DNA of 64,000 bases from Mortierella sp. BCC40632 (GCA_011634665.1 WAEK01000037.1:1-64000), one strand, 5' to 3'; numbered from the stretch's first letter, positions 33,851 to 45,514 are shown. Notes: generated by a model not told the origin, from the letters alone. Numbers and translations: made by a program.

Positions 33851-34497
33851 TGATGGAAAGGATTATCATTCTTTTTCCTCGAGAAAAGAGTGAAATGAGG
33901 AGGAATGGAGGGAATAGTTGTGTTGAAAAATGACAGTTGACTCTGCCAGCCATGAAAGCGCTTTTGGGCGATTATGTAAAAAGTATGAAATGCAGATTTG
34001 CAAAGTTTAGTGCAGAATAGTGGAGTGCAAAAAAAAAAAAAAAAATAGTCCTTTCAAAAAAAAAAAAAAAATAAATAAATAAAAAACAGAAACTAAATTA
34101 ACAGGTAGTATTGAATAGATGAAAAGATCGAGTTATAAAAGATTTGCTTCATGAGAATCATGAGAATTAAAAATATTGATCGAGAAGGTGGAGTGGTATA
34201 AATGGGCTATCAGTTTCCACAAGCCTAAGTCAGCGTTGTAGATCTGTTGTTCTTTTTATCTGTTGTTTTTCCGATCATTTTTTTGGGAGGGTTTCTACGG
34301 AGGAGTCTGTTAAAGCTCAAATAAGCTGTGTAAACGCAGGTTGGAAACAAGTGAATTGTCACAGAATATTTAGTATACAAGTGATTCGATATTTTGAAGG
34401 AGATTTTAACATATACAATATATAATGGGAAGATCTAATTTTTTTAGTTTGTAAAGGGCGAAGTTGAGTCAAACATATTTACTAAATTATTAACGGC

Positions 34498-35621
34498 ATG
34501 ACAAGAAATAGCAGTAGCCCTGATTATGTGGATGGTATATTAAGTAGTTTTAATACTATCAGACTAGAGGATAAAGTCGTCAACAAGAATGTAGTCCAAA
34601 AGAGTAGAAGGTAAACTGAATAAGGAAACACGATTGTTTCGTTATTGTCTATAACGAAATGGGGGGGGGAGGTATCATATTTTCAAATATTTTATACTGT
34701 TTGTTACACAGGGTTGTCGTGGAAGGTGTTGAGGAGAGGGGGCAATTTTTTTTTTTTTTTAATATGCATTGTAAACAGAGGTCAGAAACAGGAGAAATGT
34801 GTAACAGATGAAAAGGCAAATTGATAAAGTCATTTATTGCCCTTTTCATCTATTTTTGACTTCAGTTTGCGCTGCTTATTTGAGGATTAACAGTTCCCTT
34901 CGCAGTAACCCCATGCAACGGACCGTGCATAATCCACGAAAATAAGAGTGGAAAAAACAAAAACAGATGAAATGGAGAATATAAGGACTGTATTGTGATA
35001 TATATGCAAGCCTTTCAAATTACTGTATCTTAAATTCGGTTTTATATTACTCGTTTTAGGGTCATGATGGAACATAAATATAACAGTATTGATGACGCGA
35101 TTAATGCAGTTGAAATTATTGCAAAAATGAATATTACAAGTAAAATCTTCAGTAATGATGCGGAGGGCGTGCCAGATTTTATCATGATGTATGCGACAAT
35201 ACAAGGAGTCTCTCATTATAAGGAAAGGACTAAAAATGGATATGAGTGGAAAAATTTCAATAATGAGATCGCGCTGAATGTTATTGGAAAGACGGTTGCT
35301 CTTGACATAAACTTTACAAAGGATACCAAAAAGATTCGAGTTAACGTATATAAGCGTTTCTCGGAAATGATGTTAAACGATGAGTTTTTATTGAAAGGCA
35401 CTCTTATGTCTTACTTGGAAAATACTACACAAATGCCACTGTTTACTCGACTATCCGCACATTACTTAGAGTGGACCAAAGTTGGGGATAACGACAAAAT
35501 TAGCGAAAATGAAGTACTGGAAGATGTAAAATGGACAAAGACAACAGAAGGGGAAGAGGAGTACAAATTGTTAATTGAAGAGGCCAAAGAAACATTGGAT
35601 ATTAAACACATAAAAAAGTGA
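34498..35621 (+). CDS. Orphan OB-like protein with a MITE in its intron
   Basis: Exon 1 (34498-34610) encodes MTRNSSSPDYVDGILSSFNT and ends VVQKSRR. The donor GTAAAC at 34611 and TTTTAG at 35054-35059 define a 449-nt phase-2 intron that contains the MITE-like copy at 34835-34982. Exon 2 (35060-35621) is open: DDAINAVEIIAKMNITSKIF, IALNVIGKTVALDINFTK, IRVNVYKRFSEMMLNDEFLL, KGTLMSYL, MPLFTRLSAHYLEW. The order strand, strand, helix, D-x-F-L-L-KG-T-L and a final strand is the recurring OB-like pattern of this window. The product is about 224 residues with an acidic, lysine-rich C-terminus. No named family. A second MITE copy follows the stop at 35671. Confidence 0.62.
34835..34982 (-). mobile_element. 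147-bp MITE-like element, copy 2 (intronic)
   Basis: TATTGCCCTTTTCATCTATT to ACAGATGAAATGGAGAATA, about 95% alike to copy 1. It lies wholly inside the intron of 34498-35621 and leaves the splice sites intact. Confidence 0.82.
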
Positions 35622-35670
35622 ATGGTAGTTTTTTTTTAGAAAGAATAAAGAATTATTCTAGGTCGTCTAT

Positions 35671-35817
35671 TATTCTCCATTTCATCTGTTTTTGGTTTTT
35701 CCACTTTTATTTTCGTGGATTATGCACGGTCCGTTGTATGGGGTTACTGCGAAGGGAGCGGCAAATCCTCCATTAAGCAGGGCAAACAGAAGTCAAAAAC
35801 AGGTGAAAAGGACAATA
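35671..35817 (+). mobile_element. 147-bp MITE-like element, copy 3 (inverted)
   Basis: TATTCTCCATTTCATCTGTT ... AACAGGTGAAAAGGACAATA. The two ends match each other as ~22-bp imperfect terminal inverted repeats, and the interior is the reverse complement of copies 1 and 2. It begins 50 bp after the stop codon at 35621. Confidence 0.82.
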
Positions 35818-35829
35818 TTTGTTTTTTGT

Positions 35830-35955
35830 TTTTTTTTTGTTCTTATATTTATGGAATATATACGTTCAGTTGCACGATCTGTAGCACGAGGCTACTGTGA
35901 AGGAGGTTGTTTTCTCCTTAGATAAGTAGTACAACGTAGGTTGAAAATGGTAAAA
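35830..35955 (+). mobile_element. Diverged MITE-like relative adjoining copy 3
   Basis: GGAATATATACGTTCAGTTG, GCACGAGGCTACTGTGAAGG and ACGTAGGTTGAAAATGGTAA follow the same order as the 147-bp element. The ends are decayed. Confidence 0.5.
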
Positions 35956-35981
35956 ACAGATTCAGGTTTATTATTTTGCTA

Positions 35982-38140
35982 TTAAACAACGAGTTTTTCG
36001 GCTTTGAGTTGGTATTTAGTTGGAAGAGCTTTTAAACAGTTGAGATTTCTATGAGTGAATGTGACGCCGTGCAAGTTATTGGACGTCATTTTTTTTTTAT
36101 ATACAAGCCTAGTGTCACCTCGATCAATAAGCTTTTTACAAAACGCACACACCGGTCTTTTTCCTTTAAGTTTTACATCAGCGATCGATAGACCGACCGG
36201 ATAAAAGTCTTTTTCTGTGTTTGTCTGTTGAATCGATGGTATATATCGGAGGGAACGTCGAAGTTGTGTACTTTTTGTATGGTTGAAGCTTGAGCTTGAG
36301 AAACTGGGTTTTTGTTGTAAGTTGGGAGACTTGGATGTGTAGGACTGGGTTTCGTTTGATTGGTCAGAGGTCAAAGGAGAGGAGGCTGTAGATTTGATGT
36401 ACCAAACTTGGTCGAGTATGTATCCATTGTCCATATACGACTCTGGTAACCCCATAACGTTTTGGGCATCTGCTGGCACGGAATAGTTGACAGGCCATCA
36501 TAAAAATTGCCATTTCATCGCAAATTATTTGACAACTAAAATGGGATCCGTTTCCAAAAAAGAGAGCACCAAGGTAATACGTGTATCCATGAAAAGTAAG
36601 AGTCGGCTCAGGCATTTTAAGGTGACCTTCTGTCGCTTTCATGGAGTGCCATGAATCCAAGCAGTTTAAAACAAGGATATAGGGTGATTGTGTAATAGAA
36701 ATATCTCCACTTGTGCGAACGCCTGAACAAGAAAACCACTCATTAATATCTCCGGTGTCAACGTTACGTATTGATTGTTTTCGGAGTTGAGTGAAGTCCA
36801 TAGTGTGAGCTTGCGCACTGTCAATAAAGCACGAGCAATTCGAGTGTCCGGGTTGTATTGAATTGTTGAGAATGTGTTGTGTAATGTTGAAAGGGTTGTG
36901 GATGAGGATTGAATGCATTACTTTGAACTCTGTCTTTTGAAAGTCAGGGCATGTGGTCGCTGTACAGCATGTCCTTTGAGTATACTTGATTGTCGTTAAA
37001 TCGGGCAAATGGTCTAGGAAAGTCTCATAGATACTTCCCCAGAGTGATCGGTGTTTTTGAGACTGGGTTGTTGATGTATGGACCTTTGTACACCAAATCC
37101 ATCTAGCCTTACTCCACTCTTGTGACGTCAATGCGTTTTCAACGTCCATTAGGTGGTCCATATTGGATAAACCGTTGATTATTTTAGAAGATAGCAGGAA
37201 TGGTGGATGAGCGTTGTTTTTGGAAGACCGTAAAATGAACCATGCAATGAGAGGCGCATCAAGAGAGCAAGTGTCTGTATATCGGATGCCATTAAACGAG
37301 AATCCCCATGGCATGCAATATTTTTCTGAATAAATGGAGGTATTGGATTGAGAAGAGGCATCGCACTTAGTGCTAGGTGGTGTGCATGAGGAGCTGATGC
37401 TTGTAGGAGAGTGCGCTGCATTGTCGAATGGCGAGTTGGTATCACTTTTAACGTCGAAAGGCGCACTAATATTGTCTGTGTTTTTCTCAAACGCAATAGA
37501 ATCAGCAGGGGTGGTAGGGGAGTTGGCTATGTGGTCGAGTATTTTCGATATTTCTGGAGTGTTTGTAGGAGAACACTGTGAAGAGTGTCTAAGGATTCGA
37601 AAAATAATATCAATATATAAAACCATGTAAGTATTGAATAGAGCCCCCGCGAAGAGGTGAACCCGTCACGCGCGTAATGAATTACAATGAAGGCAGACGT
37701 TACTTAGCAGGAGTATAAGATAAGTGACATTGTTGACTGGGCGGACTTGGGGTTGTTTGTTGAGTATTTGAGAACCGACTGTCGAGTTGATGGGTGTTGT
37801 TGGAGGAACTCGAGATAAGATCAAGGTGGGGCCAGTCTTGAGAGTACAGCGGAGGAGAGAGTATACGTTGAAGGGTATTGTCGGAGGTTACAACATTGTG
37901 AATATTGGGAGAAACTTGTTGATAAGTGGAAGGAGTCAAAATTGAGCTTGAAAGTGTGCTAATCGATGAGAGTGAGTCGCAGATGGAATCGATGTAGTTG
38001 GTTTGTGAGCTTGAGGTCGATAGTTCGAAACCCAGAGAGACGAGCGTGTTTATGTGGGATTGGGTGATATGAGTACAAGTGTATGCAACACCAATGAGGA
38101 TGTAAAGCTCAGATATGAATTGGTCTTTTGTTGAGATCAT
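35982..38140 (-). CDS. USP-like cysteine peptidase domain protein, transposon-associated type
   Basis: Exon 1 (38140-37704) is Ser/Thr-rich (MISTKDQFISELYILIGVAY). A phase-2 intron ends CCTTAG near 37589. Exon 2 has IRYTDTCSLDAPLIAWFILR, matching the Cys-box of ubiquitin-specific-protease-like domains found in eukaryotic transposon proteins. Further on are CSCFIDSAQAH, YILVLNCLDSWHSMKA and YTYYLGALFFGNGSHFSCQI, whose SHF supplies the expected catalytic His. One more T in the T5 run near 36500 restores the usual YDGL after it. Another shift leads to DNGYILDQVWYIKS and the Lys/Arg-rich tail (PVCAFCKKLIDRGDT, a CxxC, to AEKLVV). The N-terminal transposase part of such elements is not seen, so it may be a domesticated or truncated copy. 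The family call rests on motif spacing. Confidence 0.5.
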
Positions 38141-38156
38141 TTTTATAATTTTTTGT

Positions 38157-38228
38157 TCTCTTTTCTTTTCTTTTCTTTTCTTTTCTTTTCTTTTCTTTTC
38201 TTTTCTTTTCTTTTCTTTTCTTTTCTTT
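38157..38228 (+). repeat. (TTTTC)n pentanucleotide microsatellite
   Basis: About 14 TTTTC units directly upstream of the minus-strand start at 38140, in its leader or promoter. Confidence 0.97.
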
Positions 38229-38849
38229 CTTATTTTTTTTTATAATATTTATTTTTTCTGCGAAAGAGTAGGGAAAGGTGGGAGTAATATTTGAATTCGG
38301 AGGGATGACAGCAAAGTTATCTTTATAAAGAAAAAAAAAATAATGGGAGGAACAGGGGGTGATAATGGTGAACCTGTTTAGTTCTGGTTTAATGTGAAAG
38401 CTGTGCACGGAGTCTGAAAAATAGAGAATAGAGTTCCCGCCGATCAAGCACAGGAGGACTGGACTGGGATCTGGAAGCGGAGTTTGATGTAGGAGGAATG
38501 GTGAGATACGTTAATCCGTGTAACATAAAATGGATCCGTATTTTGGCGGGTTAGGTCATGGGACAGATGGGACAGAAGCAATTTAATGGGGCTTTCATGC
38601 TGCATTTAGGATTAGTATGCGGAAATGAGTCATGGGTCTTCATGGGGGAGAGAACCGGATAAAAGAAAAGAGATTTAAAGTAAAAACGACTCGAGATACT
38701 CAGAATGCAAATGTGAGTCTGTTATACATGCTTTGTGCCAAGAAATTATTTCATGATGTAGGTGTGGATCAGTAGCGTGGTTGTTTGAGCAGAGTGATTA
38801 GTGGGATTTTTATTTGTCAAGAAGGAAAGAGACTAAATTATAAAAATAG

Positions 38850-38856
38850 TATAAAA
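38850..38856 (+). promoter_or_regulatory. TATA box
   Basis: TATAAAA 53-59 bp upstream of the ATG at 38909. Confidence 0.5.
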
Positions 38857-38908
38857 GAGAGGTCGAAATTTGGGATACCCAGATTAGGTCTCTCAGTGTA
38901 AAATCAGA

Positions 38909-39523
38909 ATGAATAGGAAAAGGAAGCCCCAAAACAAGCCATCCAGAGCAAAGAAAAAAAAAAAATCCACTCTTAGCACTTTTAACAGTGCGCTCAATAT
39001 AGCTGCAATGGATTTGCAATATAACAGAGGGAAAAAAAACTTTGAAGAGTGTCTGTCTATTTTGGACCAAACGATCGGTACAAGGATTAAGATGTACATG
39101 GAGTGGTTTGATGTCGTGTGGGAGGTGGCGGAATCTAATTGTCGGTATTGGTTTGAGGACTCAGACGATGCTGATGACATTGAGAACATACCACCAGGGG
39201 ATATGCCGGATAGTGAAGATAAATTTACCAAGTACAAGGACAACTTTCGGTCAGAGTTGTCAAAGCTGACAAAAGAAATAGTAGGAAATGGGGAACGTTT
39301 GCAGAGGTTGGATTACGTAGAAAAGATTACGAATTTTTATCAGAGACTATCGTTTATTCAAGGTCATCTTGTTGGGTGGTCAGTGGAACCGCAGAATAGA
39401 AGGAAGTCAGCTCTCCGTTATAAAGGATAAAGTCCATCGACTAATGAACGAGATCTCAAAGGATATTACTGTTCTGAGAAGGGAGTTAAGTTCGTATCAT
39501 TTTTTAATTAATAATAAATTTTA
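38909..39523 (+). CDS. Orphan helical protein
   Basis: Starts MNRKRKPQNKPSRAKKKKKS, a basic nuclear-localisation-like N-terminus, and continues with helices (LNIAAMDLQYNRGKKNFEEC, IKMYMEWFDVVWEVAESNCR), an acidic loop DSDDADDIENIPPGDMPDSE and FRSELSKLTKEIVGNGERLQ. Removing one base near 39412 joins NRRKSAL to VIKDKVHRLMNEISKDITVL and a stop at 39523, giving about 204 residues. No known family recognised. It starts a run of genes facing the minus-strand gene at 39662-41369. Confidence 0.5.
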
Positions 39524-39661
39524 GAGGTATAGAGTGAATGGGTGTATGGTGGAAAGGTTTGATGAAGGAAGTAGTTGTGGAATGAAGAGAGGAATATGTT
39601 GAAGGAGAAATAGAAAAATTAATCCTTTTTTATTATTAAAAGCATGAGGGATGTTATAGTT

Positions 39662-41028
39662 TTAAGGAGATGTTGCGGTTGGCGTCTCTTGCGATAGCTG
39701 AATAATTTCGGTGGGTGGACTGATAATGTCTTCAAGTAAAGAGGAAGGTCTTGAAGGATTGATTCTGATGATGTTGTCAGATAGACGATTGAATAATAAC
39801 ATAATTCTGGCCATGGCCATTAGCAAATGATGGAAATTATCCATGGTTGTCGGCAAGGTAGTCTTGTCCTCTCTACGGAACCGTAGGAAGAGACCGCCAA
39901 CCCAATCAAGGGAAATGACTTGCATCGAAAGACCCAGAAGGTGAAGACCTAGCATTTCTACATCCTTTTTGGATATATTGGGTTTATGGTGGAGTGCAAA
40001 ATCGAACTGGTCTTTAAGCATCTTTTGCAGTTTCAATCCATCTTCAGAGTACTTGGTGCCGTCGCTATTTTTCCTCTTGCCGTCCAAGTTCGATTCCCCC
40101 CATCTCCATCTTGTCAAACTTTGATCGAAACAGTCCGTCTATCCTTCGCCCCATCTTTTTTCTTTCGCCAGCAGTTCGTGTAAAAGAGTTTTTACGAAAT
40201 GAGCTAGCACTGCTTGTCTGCTCACCCCTTAACAGTTCTACGTTGTTGCTATTCATTGCATATTCGTCCAGAATACTCCAAACGAGTATTTCGTACCATC
40301 TTTCGGACTTGAGATCGGAACCAAAGTTTTGGACTGAAGCCATCTCCATTAAATCAGCCATTTTAAGGATTGACTTGTAAATCCATCGACGGCATAAACG
40401 AATCTCGGATAGATCGTGACATCTGTCAGGGTCCACGTCATCCGAGTCATTGTTTCTAAGTCGGGTTCGTAGTTCTTTCAGTGTCGGATAGTTGAAGGTT
40501 GCGAGGTATTTGGATAAATAGGAATTGTTGGATCTTCTAGGGAGATTTATTGTTTGGATTTCAAGCTGTTCGGCTTCTGTGAATAGTCTCATGATGTCGG
40601 CGTTGCTTGTATCAAAAATAAAGGAGTGGAGAGCATCTTCTCCTTTTAGGGAGCAAGCAAAGGCAGTAAGTTTGTCATCCACGATAGTTCCAGAGCTGAG
40701 AACCCAGGGCATTCTCGTTGAACCATTCGAGATTGCAGTGTTGAAACGATTTAAAATATCGGAAAGAGATTTTGGTAGACCATCGAATGACAAATGAGTA
40801 GGTATCTGTGCTTTGTTGTCGCTTTGACGTGGTGAAATTGTAGTTGTTGATGTGTCCGCTCGTTTTCTTTTTCCTTTGGATTCAATTAATGAATTAATGT
40901 TCTCCCGTAGTGAGATCGATTCGAGTTCAGCAACTGCAATTGTATTCTCGGTTGCAATAGGCGCTATGGCGGTAATAACTTGGTACTATACGATACCATG
41001 GTAGAATTAGTCAATCCGTAAAAAGTAA

Positions 41029-41070
<42 letters not shown>

Positions 41071-41369
41071 AAAGGTAGAATAAGATCCACTCTGCTCCAG
41101 TTTCAACAACTTACAGAGTTCATAGCGCTTTTGAAAAAAAATGAAAGTCTAGTGTCCTTTGTGAAATGGGACAAGCGAAGGAAAGCGTTGTGCTTCTCCG
41201 AGCGCAAAGGCTCCTTACTTAGAGATCTTAACACAGTGGAGGTCCATTTTTGTTCCAATTCTTTTATCGATGCAGAGTTTTTAGTGTGAAGTTCTTTGAG
41301 TGCCCATCCTTCAATTGTGTATTTGTCCGGCAAATTGGTTTTAAGATAGTCGTTTTCGTGAGTTGTCAT
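39662..41369 (-). CDS. Mucoromycota-type conserved protein of unknown function
   Basis: Exon 1 (41369 to about 41114) starts MTTHENDYLKTNLPDKYTIE. The intron has a GTAAGT donor and a long T run in the transcript sense. Exon 2 opens near 40985 with ENTIAVAELESISLRENINS and KGKRKRADTSTTT, then WYEILVWSILDEYAMNSNNV, LLRGEQTSSASSFRKNSFTR and ERKKMGRRIDGLFRS. One more A in the A5 run near 40072 continues with NSDGTKYSEDGLKLQKMLKD, MLGLHLLGLSMQVISLDWVG and GLFLRFRRED. The block GRR-D-LF, E-G-x-E-x-G, GTK, DGLKL-K-LKD is one I know from large sets of uncharacterised Mucorales proteins. Those have some resemblance to restriction-endonuclease-like folds, but the function is unknown. The assignment is from memory of the pattern. 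Confidence 0.6.
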
Positions 41370-41799
41370 GGTAGGAGACGAAGATGGATATGACGAGAAA
41401 CCCTGGCGAGAGTTGTTTAAGTGTTTTCTGTTATAAAGTGAATTTTCGGAACAAGGGGCAGTGAAAGTGTTATGGAGTGTAGAGTGTTGCTGCTTTGAGA
41501 TCCAGTCAACTTCTGTGAAGTAATAGCTATCACATACCAGACCGTCTATTCATGCAGATTTTTATCTTCCTCTCTTACAGAACGGTTCCCCAGACCATTC
41601 CTGTGCTCAGTAGGTTTCCAGTCTCCAGAATGATTAGGTTAGGTTGCTTCAGTCCATTTCTTGTGTCGGAGATTGGTCAAAAAAGCTGCGCTTTGTCTCC
41701 TGTGCGTGTGCAGTCAACAGTAGACTGGATTGGTCCATTATGCGAGAGTCGTTTTTGTATCCCTTTGTACCGAAATGCTCAAAACCCTATTTTTTTGGT

Positions 41800-42140
41800 C
41801 CATGTGTTTCCCGTGCAGTAAAGAGCTCACTGCGCCCAAGAACATTTGTTTCCCGTGCTCACTGTGCCTAGAACATCCGTCTGGCAAAGAACTCACGATT
41901 CCTAGATCATCTGTTTCCCGTGCAGCAAAGAGCTCCCTGTGCCAAGAAATTTGTTACCCGTGCAGCAAGGAGCTCCCTGTGCCAAGAAATCTGTTTCCCG
42001 TGCAGCAAAGAGTCTAGAACATCTGTTTCCCGTGCAGCAAAGGGCTCCCTGTGCCAAGAAATTTGTTACCCGTGCAGCAAGGAGCTCCTTGTGCCAAGAA
42101 ATTTGTTTCACGTGCAGCAAAGAGATCGCTGTTGCCAAGA
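41800..42140 (+). repeat. ~38-bp minisatellite
   Basis: About eight units of CCCGTGCAGCAAAGAGCTCC then CTGTGCCAAGAAAT and (C/T)TGTTT, some truncated (for example AGAGTCTAGAACATCTGTTT). Frames through it encode PCSKELPVPRNL-like repeats, but no start or conserved domain supports a gene. Confidence 0.9.
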
Positions 42141-42400
42141 ATGGTTACTCTCGAGCAGGTTAGATTAGCAGGTCTGTGGGACATGACTGTCGCTCTTGCA
42201 GTAAAGAGCTCAATGCCGAGCATAACTGTTTCTTGTTATTTGCTTTGGGTACTGACAACGTGTCACGTTTCAACAAAATATTTATTCCGCGTCCGTGCAG
42301 GTGATGGCTTTTGAGATTATTGAAATTGTCTAGGAAATAAACAATCGTATGAATCTGAAAGAGAGCTGCTCTGCGGAGCTCTGTGTATTGATAATACTCT

Positions 42401-42942
42401 TCAACTTTTATGTTGTTTATTTTTCTTTTCAAGCCTTTCAAGTCTTGTTCTGAGATTGTTGATGGCGGCATCATGCAATTTCACTCTTTGTTGCAAAGGT
42501 GATAATCTCCATTTTTTTGTTAATTGTTTGGTCCTTTGGATCTTAGGGAACGATGAATGTTGACCTTGACTTGTTGGAAGCTCGTGTTGAGTATGTGCGA
42601 AAAAAAAGATGGGGGGAAGATGGACAGGCGTCTGATAAGACATTTGAGCCGGAAAAAAAGAATATATAAAAATACTTGGGCCTTGGTGCAGAGGTTATAA
42701 TGACGGAGAACGGATGATCTTGGAATCAGCGTTTTACCACAAGGGCAGCGGTAATTCATGTTGGCATTTTCGTCTCGCTTAACGGAAAATGTTTTTCCAG
42801 AGAACTTGCATTTGACATTAATAGGAGCATCGCTGTGGTAACGAGAAACATGGGCTTTGTCAACGCGTGATAGATTTGATTTGTTAATGAGTCCAAGTTT
42901 ACAAGTATCAAAGGTGCATGTGTGACGGTCCTGATCTGTCAT
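42401..42942 (-). CDS. C2H2-like zinc finger / coiled-coil protein
   Basis: Exon 1 begins MTDQDRHTCTFDTCKLGLIN at 42942. It has a CxxxxC...HxxxxH finger (CTFDTC, HVSRYH) and then YRCPCGKTLIPRSSVLRHYN ending in a Cys, a CxC...HxxxC arrangement. A GTATTT donor near 42680 and the ACAAG near 42572 give an intron of about 105 nt. Exon 2 (RTKQLTKKWRLSPLQQRVKL, AAINNLRTRLERLEKKNKQH) is a basic coiled coil ending at 42401. The product is about 140 residues. It could be a small DNA-binding or dimerising factor, perhaps transposon-derived. The intron model is by eye. Confidence 0.55.
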
Positions 42943-44640
42943 GGTGGAGATGCGAGGTTGAAAAAAAAAATGTGTGTAGACTGGTTTTGAGAATGTGAAA
43001 TATGACGTCACGTCTTTTATTGAGATATTGAAATTTCATAGAAGCCTGGAAACTTGCACTCTATCATATTAATTTTCTCGAAAGAAGGTCAAAGGTATTT
43101 ATTATGATATGAAGATTGAACATTCTTTGGACTCTGGAAAAATGCATGGGATGGAAGAATAGAATCCATCTCTTCTGGTCAAAGGGATGGGTATCTGTGA
43201 GGGAATCAATTCATCCTAGCCAAAAGCCGGGATGATGTCCAGCCACTCTTATTGGAGAACTGTCTTTGCTGTCACCTGAAGACTGTTCTTAACATGGAAT
43301 GGTTCGGCATGAAGGACAGGTCGAACAAATGCATTGAAGGGTGGTGCCTGAAACAATTGGATTTTCTAGTTAAATGCACTGGAGACCTTCGTTTCCTTGC
43401 CTTGCATTTACCATTTGAGATTTGACAGGGCCTCTCATCTTTATTGGTTAAAAGGATGGGGAAGTTTTTGTGAAATGCAAATCATGTCTGTTTGATGCGG
43501 ACTTGGTGCCAGCCACTTTCGTTTAGAGACTAAAATGGCTATACAAAAGCATGCGATAAGCTTAAAGTCATGTCTTTAAAAAGCTAAGGATATCTTGTTA
43601 ATAACAAGAGATAGTCTTGGTGGGAGTGGTACTCGATAGAGTAACTTTCGAGATAAATCCGCTGGCATTTCACTTGATCTCAAAGGTGTCAGAACATGCG
43701 GGAGTATTCGTTCGAAGATGAGATAATTTTTAATATCTAACACTGAAGTTTCGTAATCTATATTTTATTGTCGAGGTGGGTCCTTGATGGTTGACAATCT
43801 TATATAGATCGTTTTAGTGAACGCTTGGAATACCTGAGATATTATGTACAAGTGCAGTTCATCAGCAGAGCTGATAATCGCGACGAGAATTGCTGACACT
43901 TCAGCATAAAGGCGATATCGAATTATCAAGAGTCAAGAGCAAGGCATTTTTATAATTTGGGATCGCCATCGGTATTCCTTTTGGCATTTAATTATGTTCA
44001 TAATAGTGGAATGAATCGAGTAAAAACTCATTAAATGAAAAATAACGGAATGATTGTTTTCCTTCATGAAAGAGTTTGAGTATAATGTGGTTGTTGGAAA
44101 CCATTTGCTAATCTTTCTACAATTCATGAAAGATACTCTGAATGCACATGTTTCGTTCTTTTTGAAGAACCCTTTTTGAGTTTTTAGAAAATGTGTAACT
44201 CGGTTGGACACATGAACGAGATTGATTCCATGGTAGCCTTTTTCTGAGAACTCAGATGACAGCATTTGTTTAAGAGGATGAACTGCTGATGCGAATTGTA
44301 ATTGAAAGTGGATGGGAAAAAATATTGCAAAGAATGTGTCAAGGTTTGTTGAACATAGAGTGTGCTAGTGTGATATGGTAAAGGTGATTTGTTCAAACAC
44401 CAGCCCATATTCGTTTTTATGAAAATATGAAAATCATAAAAATATTTGGAGTAACACGCCGTTATGCCTTGATGAAAATAAAAGGTCAAGCCTTTGATAA
44501 GACGGAGAATGCTGGAAGTTTGTTGAGTAATTTAATCCGCGGAAAAGCTTTGTGTTGAATCCATCTCATATGTTTTAAAGCAAAGGAAACAAGTGGAGTC
44601 AGTGCATTGTATTGCCCGCCTTGCTGTACAGGAAACAAAT
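42943..44640. other. 1.7 kb without a supported gene
   Basis: Base composition is more even than elsewhere. Two minus-strand open frames (43933-44265 and 44184-44489) overlap and look like one broken sequence (HVSNRVTHFLKTQKGFFKKN), but no motif or start supports them. AAAGGATGGGG and CAGCCACT-containing words recur at about 43186-43252 and 43453-43530, suggesting a decayed direct repeat. Confidence 0.4.
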
Positions 44641-44819
44641 AAGTCTGAAAAAAAGAGGGGAGGTGGGAGGGAAGGGAAAATCTGGTGTCTGTGGGTAGTC
44701 GAGGGTCGTTGATGGTTGTCGAGTGTTCAGAGCGAGAGAGAGAGTGGGAGGGGGAGACGGAATGTCAACCTTCTAAACGCATCGTGTGTAAAGCACTATC
44801 CATTTCATTGGTTTATGTT

Positions 44820-44930
44820 TTATCCGCAATTGTTTGTATTTTACGTTATACAAGAGTTTACTGCGAAGGAAGCCGTTAATCTTCAAAGAAGCAGTTCAAA
44901 TCGTGGTTAAAAACAAGATATTGACTCCGG
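44820..44930 (+). mobile_element. Diverged MITE-like relative
   Basis: GAGTTTACTGCGAAGGAAGC, CGTTAATCTTCAAAGAAGCA and AATCGTGGTTAAAAACAAGA follow the order of the 147-bp element core. The ends are lost. Confidence 0.45.
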
Positions 44931-45120
44931 GTTGACTGGTTCAACTGTGTTGAAAGAGAAAAATTGAAGTACAAGCCGTCTATTTAGAAATTCTAATTAA
45001 TGTAGAAAGTAGGAGTCGTTGAAAGATGTGCCGTCCGTGCAATAGGCTTGAATAAGAGACACTATGTTGACTATGGAAGTGGAAGAAGGAGATGGTGAAA
45101 TGTGATGATCAGGTTATTGG

Positions 45121-45347
45121 TTGAGATGTGGAGATGGAAAATTTAGGTGTTTTGGGTTAGTGAGAGTAAATGGTGGCGCGATAGAGTCAGAGAGTCTGGA
45201 AGCAAGGTTAGGAAAATTTTATGGAAGAAAGCAAGAAAGTCGAAAAAGTGAAGAAGGGGTAGATGAGATAAGGGCGCTGCTAACGAACCCGAAGCAGATA
45301 AGGGATTCAGTTCCATCGAGCTAGAAAAACTGTACCGCAAGTAGTAA
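45121..45347 (+). CDS. Possible exon of an orphan gene
   Basis: Open frame without a certain start: KFRCFGLVRVNGGAIESESL, ARLGKFYGRKQE. After a one-base shift near 45266, DKGAANEPEADKGFSSIELE ends KLYRK before a stop. The sequence after 45347 also has protein-like pieces (EEEFMFGVSFGKSMSDEM). Possibly a decayed gene. Confidence 0.3.
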
Positions 45348-45514
45348 TGCCGAGGAGGAATTTATGTTTGGAGTATCTTTCGGGAAATCCATGTCAGACG
45401 AAATGTAGAATTTTTGTTGTGAGTGGAAGGAAGAATAGACAGGGTAAGACGCAAAAAGGGAAAATACGGAAGAAGGAATGTTGTGTAAGTTTGAGAGGCG
45501 CTCGTGTTTGTGAG

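Noticed and set aside
43933..44489. Overlapping minus-strand frames
   Set aside because: They could be a broken gene, but there is no clear start, motif or splice model, so they are only mentioned under the 42943-44640 stretch.
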